This document shows positions 6,119 through 10,780 of a DNA stretch of 10,780 bases, piece by piece. How positions within the stretch are numbered: the stretch's first letter is position 1; every line of letters starts with the position of its first letter. The position numbers and the translations under genes were made by a program. Under the pieces are notes generated by a model. That model was not told where the DNA came from, made no database searches, and saw nothing but the letters and a program-made list of their open reading frames with translations. The DNA comes from CAZXDS01 sp964639525 (lineage in GTDB: Bacteria > Bacteroidota > Ignavibacteria > Ignavibacteriales > Melioribacteraceae), in assembly GCA_964639525.1 (NCBI GenBank), contig CAZXDS010000118.1, positions 1-10,780 on the forward strand, written 5' to 3'.

Positions 6119-8068
6119 CTAAACATCAATGTTTGCATATTTTGCGTGTTTCTCAATAAATGCTCGGCGCGGTTCTACGGCATCGCCCATAAGAGTTTCA
6201 AAAATTTTATCGGCGGAAGCGGCACTTTCCAAATGTACTTGAAGAACCGTTCTCGTTTCGGGATTCATTGTAGTGTCCCAAAGTTGATGCGGGTTCATTT
6301 CCCCAAGTCCTTTGTAACGAGAAATATTTATGCCTCTAACTTTTCCTTCGGAATCAACCTTTGCATTTGCTTTCATACGCTCCAATATTTTGTCTCTTTC
6401 AATCTCATCGTAAGCATAAACTTCTTCTTTTCCTTTTTTGATTTTATATAACGGCGGCTGAGCAATGTAAATTTTGCCGGTAGTTACTAAATCTTTCATG
6501 TAGCGGTAGAAAAATGTTAAAAGTAAAGTTCTGATATGGCTGCCGTCAACATCGGCATCAGTCATAATTATAATTTTACCATAACGAGCCTTCTCAGGAT
6601 TAAATTCTTCTCCGATACCTGCTCCAACTGCGGAAATCATTGCTTTAATTTCGTTGTTTTCAAGTATTTTATTAATTTTAGCTTTTTCAACATTTAATAT
6701 TTTTCCGCGTAACGGAAGAATAGCCTGAAAACGTCTGTCGCGCCCCTGCTTAGCAGAACCGCCGGCAGAGTCGCCCTCAACAATATATATTTCCGTGTGC
6801 TCAGGGTCGGTTATCGAACAGTCGGCAAGTTTGCCGGGTAAATGGATTGAATCGAGAACATTTTTTCTTCGTACAAGATCGCGAGCTTTCCGCGCAGCTT
6901 CTCTTGCTTCGGAAGCACGTACACATTTTTCAATTATCTTTTTACCAATTGCAGGATTTTCTTCAAGAAATTCCCCAAGTTTTTCACCGACAAGTGTTTC
7001 CACAGCCGATTTAACTTCGCTGTTTCCGAGTTTGGTTTTTGTCTGACCTTCAAACTGCGGCTCCATTACTTTTATGGAAATTACAGCTGTTAAACCTTCC
7101 CTGAAATCATCACCGGATAAAGTAACTTTGGTGTTTTTCTTTTCTTTAATAAGATTATTTTTGAGTGCGTAACTGTTAAGAGTTCTCGTTAATGCCGTCT
7201 TAAATCCCACAAGATGAGTTCCGCCTTCGTGTGTGTTTATGTTATTCACATAGGAATGAATATTATCGGAATACGCTGTACTGTACTCAAATGCAATTTC
7301 AACGGGAACATTATCTTTTTCGCCTTCAATAAAAACAGGCTTGTGCAAAGTGTCGCGGGTTTCATCAAGATATTTTACGAATTCTACAATTCCGCCTTTA
7401 AAATGATATTCAACTTCATCACCTTCAATTTCGTCTTTAATGGAAATGCGAACGGTTTTATTCAAGTATGCAAGTTCTCTCATTCTTTCGGCAACAGTTT
7501 CAAAATGAAATTTGGTAGTACGGAAAATTTCGCTATCGGGAATAAAAGTAACTTTAGTTCCCGTATCATTTTTTTTCACAGTACCGACTTCCAATACTTT
7601 TGTGGTTGGAACTCCTTTTGAGTATTCCTGTGTATAAACTTTTCCACTTCGATGAACTTCAACTTTACACCATTCCGAAAGAGCATTAACAACGGAAACA
7701 CCAACACCGTGTAGACCACCAGAAACTTTATAAGAATCTTTATCAAATTTTCCGCCGGCGTGAAGTACTGTCATAACAACTTCGAGAGCCGATATTTTTT
7801 CTTCCGGATGAATGTCGATAGGAATTCCACGTCCTTCATCGGCTACTGAAACGCTACCGTTTTTATGAATAACAATTTTGATTGAATCGTTATATCCGGC
7901 AAGAGCCTCGTCAATACTGTTATCAACAACTTCGTTAATTAAATGGTGCAAACCACGCGTACCAACATCACCAATATACATTGCCGGTCTTTTCCGAACG
8001 GCTTCAAGTCCTTTCAAAACATTTATATTATTGGCAGTATAATTTTCCTGAGCTTTTTCTTTTGTCAC
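6119..8068 (-). CDS. gyrB: DNA gyrase subunit B
   Basis: ATPase subunit of gyrase, driving strand passage with GyrA. It is 649 residues, the short form without the roughly 170-residue TOPRIM insert of enterobacterial GyrB. Order of domains: GHKL ATPase with NEVVDN (catalytic Glu46), DEGRGIP and the glycine-rich lid GGLHGVGVSVVNAL (117-130); a transducer domain; and TOPRIM with EGDSAGGSAKQGRDR (Glu431), PLRGKILNVEKA and the metal site DADVD (Asp504, 506, 508). It ends with the RYKGLGEMNP and PRRAFIEKHA regions. The start is a GTG at 8066-8068, preceded by AGGTGA (8073-8078) at 4 nt; an ATG at 8068-8070 is out of frame and hits TGA at once. The gene lies 17 nt downstream of the DUF721 gene, whose end carries its ribosome site, and 50 nt upstream of gyrA. 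Confidence 0.98.
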   Translation of the reverse strand: MTKEKAQENYTANNINVLKGLEAVRKRPAMYIGDVGTRGLHHLINEVVDNSIDEALAGYNDSIKIVIHKNGSVSVADEGRGIPIDIHPEEKISALEVVMTVLHAGGKFDKDSYKVSGGLHGVGVSVVNALSEWCKVEVHRSGKVYTQEYSKGVPTTKVLEVGTVKKNDTGTKVTFIPDSEIFRTTKFHFETVAERMRELAYLNKTVRISIKDEIEGDEVEYHFKGGIVEFVKYLDETRDTLHKPVFIEGEKDNVPVEIAFEYSTAYSDNIHSYVNNINTHEGGTHLVGFKTALTRTLNSYALKNNLIKEKKNTKVTLSGDDFREGLTAVISIKVMEPQFEGQTKTKLGNSEVKSAVETLVGEKLGEFLEENPAIGKKIIEKCVRASEAREAARKARDLVRRKNVLDSIHLPGKLADCSITDPEHTEIYIVEGDSAGGSAKQGRDRRFQAILPLRGKILNVEKAKINKILENNEIKAMISAVGAGIGEEFNPEKARYGKIIIMTDADVDGSHIRTLLLTFFYRYMKDLVTTGKIYIAQPPLYKIKKGKEEVYAYDEIERDKILERMKANAKVDSEGKVRGINISRYKGLGEMNPHQLWDTTMNPETRTVLQVHLESAASADKIFETLMGDAVEPRRAFIEKHAKYANIDV

Positions 8069-8072
8069 ATTT

Positions 8073-8078
8073 TCACCT
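8073..8078 (-). promoter_or_regulatory. ribosome binding site deciding the gyrB GTG start
   Basis: AGGTGA on the minus strand, 4 nt before the GTG at 8066-8068. It supports GTG initiation, because the overlapping ATG two bases earlier runs straight into a stop codon. Confidence 0.7.
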
Positions 8079-8085
8079 GTAGTTA

Positions 8086-8379
8086 TTACATAAACTTTAT
8101 TTTCTTAATTATGTCTTCGCCGAACGAAGCATTTATTCTTTCAATTATTAAGTGTTTCCTCAAGTTCAATTCGCTTTTCCAAACCGAGTTTTCAACTTTG
8201 AGGTATAAACTTCCTCTATAAATTTTTTGAGCCTGAACCACTAATTTCAAATCAGGAAAAATTTGAGAAAAATTTTGGACAATATCATTTTCAAGAGCAG
8301 TTTTACGTATGCCGGCAAATGCTCTATCACTTTTAAAAATTTCCCCAACAGTCTTTATATTTTTCTTAACATATTGCAA
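8086..8379 (-). CDS. DUF721/DciA-like protein, putative replicative helicase operator
   Basis: Small 97-residue protein between recF and gyrB, the usual genomic place of the DUF721 family. DciA, the proteobacterial member, assists loading of the replicative helicase DnaB and is thought to be the ancestral helicase operator; I infer the same role here. The part from about residue 50 on, with SLYLKVENSVWKSELNLRK (Trp67, Leu71) followed by a helix ending in a short basic tail, fits the KH-like core of the family. At 97 residues it lacks the longer C-terminal extension of proteobacterial DciA. The start is TTG at 8377-8379 with an excellent AAGGA box (8386-8390) 6 nt upstream; no in-frame ATG gives a plausible full product, and the nearby ATG at 8370-8372 is out of frame. 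Low identity is normal for the family, so the family call leans partly on position. Confidence 0.75.
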   Translation of the reverse strand: MQYVKKNIKTVGEIFKSDRAFAGIRKTALENDIVQNFSQIFPDLKLVVQAQKIYRGSLYLKVENSVWKSELNLRKHLIIERINASFGEDIIKKIKFM

Positions 8380-8385
8380 TTTTAA

Positions 8386-8390
8386 TCCTT
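8386..8390 (-). promoter_or_regulatory. ribosome binding site deciding the TTG start of the DUF721 gene
   Basis: AAGGA on the minus strand, 6 nt before TTG 8377-8379. The context AAGGATTAAAA is nearly identical to the one before the PLP enzyme gene (AAGGA at 3554-3558), which supports use of a non-ATG start here. Confidence 0.65.
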
Positions 8391-8408
8391 GTTAGCACAA
8401 TATTAAAA

Positions 8409-8439
8409 ATTGTCAATTTTCAATTATCCATTCTCAATT
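8409..8439. repeat. degenerate heptad repeat in the recF-DUF721 spacer
   Basis: Four consecutive 7-nt units, ATTGTCA (8409-8415), ATTTTCA (8416-8422), ATTATCC (8423-8429) and ATTCTCA (8430-8436), followed by ATT. Consensus is ATTNTCA, or TGANAAT on the minus strand. The array fills half of the only sizeable gap in the replication block. It makes no obvious hairpin and is not coding in a plausible frame. Confidence 0.6.
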
Positions 8440-8441
8440 TA

Positions 8442-9554
8442 TTACGCATAAGTAATTTCGCCGTTTAATACATTAATAACTTTGTCCGCATCACTTTTAG
8501 TTAATCCGTCAAAGTTGGAAAAATCAGTCATTGAAATTACTGCCTGACCAACATCTGTTAAAAATTCACTAATTTTTTTCGCTCTAAAAGCATCCAGTTC
8601 TCCAAATACATCATCAAGGAGAAAAATTGGAGTTTTTCCTAAAGTATCTTTTAAGTAGAAAAATTCACCGAAACGTAAAGCAATTTGAAATGTTTTATGC
8701 TGACCTTGTGAGCCGAATTTACGCAAATCAAAATTATTTATTGTAAATATAAAATCGTCTTTATGCGGTCCTACCAAATTTGAAGCTCTGCGTAATTCAT
8801 CATTTTTTCTCTCTTGCAATGCTTGTCTGAATTGTTCGTCAATGGATAAAGCATTGTTCTCTATAAGAGATTGATAAATTATATTAGGGACTTCACTTTC
8901 GCCCATTATTTTTTGATATGATGAGACTACATAGTTTAAATAATTTTCAATAAAGGAAATTCTATGTTTGATCAACTCACTGCCTGTTTTAATCAACGAC
9001 TCTGTCCAAGAATCCAATTGTTCAAAAAGAGAAGCATTTTGTGATTCTCTAATTTGGTTCAATAACGAAGCTCTCTGTCTCAGAACTTTTTTATATTCCA
9101 ACAAAATTTTAAGATACGTTGAACTTGCTTGTGAGATTATTGAATCCACAAGTTTTCTTCTTTCCGAAGGAGCTCCGGTAGTGATTGTATGATCCAATTG
9201 TGTAAGCGTTACAACAGGAAACTTACCGATAATGGACGCCGCCCTGTAAATTGGCTTTTCATCAAGAAAGTAATTCTTTTTTGGTGAGTCCAAATTATAT
9301 TGGATACGGACATTGTTTTCCGTTAGATCTTTAAATTGTCCTATAATTTCCAATTCTCTTTCATTAAAATTAACTGATTCACTATCGTGATTATGATTAA
9401 TGCTTTTGGTAGTGCAAAGGTAATAAATTGCTTCGAGAATAGAGGTCTTGCCCTGACCATTTCCTCCAACGATGTAATTTAATTTTTCTGAAAAATCTAT
9501 TTCTGTATTCTTATGCAGTCTAAAATTTCTTAAACTAATTTTCTTTATTACCAT
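8442..9554 (-). CDS. recF: DNA replication and repair protein RecF
   Basis: SMC-like ABC ATPase that acts with RecO and RecR to load RecA at single-strand gaps and stalled forks. The 370-residue length is typical. Walker A is GGNGQGKTS at residues 30-38, the signature region GSQGQHKT is near residue 280, and Walker B/D-loop PIFLLDDVFGELD is near residues 308-320. Between them lies the helical arm region expected of RecF, much shorter than in SMC or RecN. The ATG at 9554 starts the canonical KKISLRNFR strand and is separated from the dnaN stop by a single base, so translational coupling is likely; no separate strong ribosome site is seen. All ATPase motifs look intact. Confidence 0.97.
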   Translation of the reverse strand: MVIKKISLRNFRLHKNTEIDFSEKLNYIVGGNGQGKTSILEAIYYLCTTKSINHNHDSESVNFNERELEIIGQFKDLTENNVRIQYNLDSPKKNYFLDEKPIYRAASIIGKFPVVTLTQLDHTITTGAPSERRKLVDSIISQASSTYLKILLEYKKVLRQRASLLNQIRESQNASLFEQLDSWTESLIKTGSELIKHRISFIENYLNYVVSSYQKIMGESEVPNIIYQSLIENNALSIDEQFRQALQERKNDELRRASNLVGPHKDDFIFTINNFDLRKFGSQGQHKTFQIALRFGEFFYLKDTLGKTPIFLLDDVFGELDAFRAKKISEFLTDVGQAVISMTDFSNFDGLTKSDADKVINVLNGEITYA

Positions 9555-9555
9555 A

Positions 9556-10686
9556 TTAACTGTTTAAACGTACAGGCATAACCAGCATCATCAAATCTTG
9601 ATTCTCTTTTTCTTCAACGGGTAAAATTATAACAGCTTTACTCGGAGAATGCAACTTAAGCAGCAACTCTTTTTCCGAACCTAAATGACTTAAAACATCA
9701 TTTACATAAGCGGAATTGAAGCCTATTTCCAAAGGGTCGCCGTTATATTCACAAACTATTGAGTCGTTGCCCGAGGCACCAAGATCAATGTCTTCAGCCG
9801 AAATATCAACTTTGCTTTCTGTAATTGCAAATTTAACTTTCTTCGTATCTGATTGTGAAAAAAGCATCATTCTTTTTACTGCTCCGTGCAAATCCTTTGT
9901 GTTTATTTTCAAAGTAAATTCATTTTCTAAAGGAATAACACTCGCATAGTCAGGATATTTTTGACCGATTAGACGCGTGATTAATTCCATATCGCTCAAT
10001 ACAAATGAAACGTGAGTTTTACTTAAATAAATCTTAACATCTTTTTCGTCAAGCACTTTTGATAAAACGGTAATTGCCCTTTCCGGAATAATGTATTGGT
10101 CCTCAATTTCCGTTTTAATATTTTTCAACAGCAAATCAACAAGGCGATGTCCGTCAGTTGCCACAAAACGCAAACCGTTTTCAGAAAAATCCAATAAGGT
10201 TCCGGTCATAGCAGGACGCATTTCTTCTTTACTCATGGCAAATGCAGAACGATCAAATGCTGATTTTAATTCCGTTCCGTTTAACGTAAGTTCGTTAAGC
10301 TCTTCACTTTCAGTATTGCCTGGGAACGACGGAATATCGGGGTATTCATCCGGTAATAAATAGCTAATAGAATATTTCCCGTTTTCGGTAGTCAGTTCAA
10401 TCTTTCTGTTATCTGTAAAATTAAAATGAATAGTTGTATCGGGAAGTGATCGAATTACATCAAATAAAAGTTTTGCCGGAATGACCGCCGTTAGGTTATC
10501 GTCGGCAACAATGTTAAGAGAAGTTTTAAGTGAAATTTCCAAATCCGTTGCATAAATTGTTAACAGACCGTCTTTAATTTCGAATAAAAAATTCTCCAAA
10601 ATAAGCATTGGAGTTCTTGTCGGGACAGCAGGAATAACTTTAGTCAAATGCTTTTCTAAATCTTTACTATTTACTTTGAATTCCAT
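9556..10686 (-). CDS. dnaN: DNA polymerase III beta subunit (sliding clamp)
   Basis: Ring-forming processivity clamp that tethers DNA polymerase III and other clamp-binding proteins to DNA. The preferred start, ATG at 10684-10686, gives a 376-residue protein, the usual size, beginning MEFKVNSKDLEKHL as in other clamps. It has a GGAG box (10696-10699) 9 nt upstream. The frame is open up to a TTG at 10710, which would add eight residues, but that start would leave almost no leader from the promoter at 10724-10752. Three repeated clamp domains are expected; recognisable stretches are RTPMLILENFL and LPDEYPDIPSFP (domain 1 into 2), RPAMTGTLLDF and FVATDGHRLV (domain 2), and the C-terminal MPVRLN, part of the clamp-binding groove in domain 3. 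It is the first gene of the visible minus-strand block. Confidence 0.97.
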   Translation of the reverse strand: MEFKVNSKDLEKHLTKVIPAVPTRTPMLILENFLFEIKDGLLTIYATDLEISLKTSLNIVADDNLTAVIPAKLLFDVIRSLPDTTIHFNFTDNRKIELTTENGKYSISYLLPDEYPDIPSFPGNTESEELNELTLNGTELKSAFDRSAFAMSKEEMRPAMTGTLLDFSENGLRFVATDGHRLVDLLLKNIKTEIEDQYIIPERAITVLSKVLDEKDVKIYLSKTHVSFVLSDMELITRLIGQKYPDYASVIPLENEFTLKINTKDLHGAVKRMMLFSQSDTKKVKFAITESKVDISAEDIDLGASGNDSIVCEYNGDPLEIGFNSAYVNDVLSHLGSEKELLLKLHSPSKAVIILPVEEKENQDLMMLVMPVRLNS

Positions 10687-10723
10687 TAAATTTATCTCCA
10701 TTTGCATCAAAAATTAAAAAATA

Positions 10724-10752
10724 AATATACCAAATATTAACAATATTTACAA
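10724..10752 (-). promoter_or_regulatory. sigma70-like promoter upstream of dnaN
   Basis: On the minus strand TTGTAA (10752-10747) is followed after exactly 17 nt by TATATT (10729-10724), a good housekeeping spacing and 4/6 plus 5/6 consensus. Transcription would begin near 10717, giving a leader of about 30 nt to the ATG at 10686. The -35/-10 spacer holds a perfect 7-bp inverted repeat (AAATATT 10732-10738, AATATTT 10742-10748) with a 3-nt centre, which might be an operator. AT-rich DNA makes chance matches likely, so this is a candidate. Confidence 0.45.
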
Positions 10753-10780
10753 TTGCCAAACCGCCGTAAAAGACTATAAA

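Noticed and set aside
8068..8070. ATG overlapping the gyrB start
   Set aside because: It reads ATG-TGA, an immediate stop. The GTG two bases later is in the gyrB frame with AGGTGA upstream.
10687..10710. Longer dnaN reading frame from TTG at 10710
   Set aside because: It adds eight residues absent from typical clamps, uses a TTG without a good ribosome site, and would leave almost no leader from the promoter. ATG 10686 with GGAG is better.

Overview
The window is a stretch of AT-rich bacterial chromosome. Its right-hand 8.4 kb is a core replication block read leftwards (minus strand): dnaN, recF, a DUF721/DciA-type gene, gyrB, gyrA, then a Cys/Met-metabolism PLP enzyme. This is the gene order usually found just downstream of dnaA and oriC, so dnaA and the origin probably lie just beyond position 10780; neither is visible here. 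The protein style (short GyrB without the enterobacterial insert, GyrA with a short acidic tail), low GC and AAGGA-type ribosome binding sites fit the Bacteroidota/Chlorobiota/Ignavibacteriota group. That placement is an impression from memory of the proteins, not a computed result.

Layout. 1-27: a hairpin resembling the subterminal imperfect palindromes of IS200/IS605-family elements, with no transposase in the window. 28-293: non-coding, AT-rich, with a perfect 7-bp inverted repeat. 294-2256: a two-gene plus-strand restriction-modification operon, a YhdJ-like adenine methyltransferase followed 4 nt later by a PD-(D/E)XK-type endonuclease. The endonuclease frame is cut by an in-frame TAA at 2038-2040 and then stays open for another 71 codons, so it is probably a decaying gene next to an apparently intact methyltransferase. 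2257-2363: a hairpin terminator separating this operon from the convergent minus-strand block. 2364-3548: methionine gamma-lyase/cystathionine gamma-lyase-like enzyme. 3579-6068: gyrA. 6119-8068: gyrB (GTG start). 8086-8379: DUF721/DciA-like (TTG start). 8380-8441: spacer with a heptad repeat. 8442-9554: recF. 9556-10686: dnaN, with a good sigma70-like promoter at 10724-10752.

How it works together. The minus-strand genes supply the sliding clamp (DnaN), a gap-repair loader (RecF), a putative replicative-helicase operator (DciA) and both gyrase subunits. Short spacings (1, 62, 17, 50 and 30 nt) suggest one transcription unit or a few overlapping ones, running from the dnaN promoter to the terminator at 2294-2318. 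The accessory part is confined to the first 2.3 kb: a restriction-modification cassette flanked by an IS-like hairpin, placed against the end of this conserved cluster and lower in GC than it. I see no undescribed multi-gene system. The most informative anomalies are the broken endonuclease, the IS-type hairpin and the heptad repeat.
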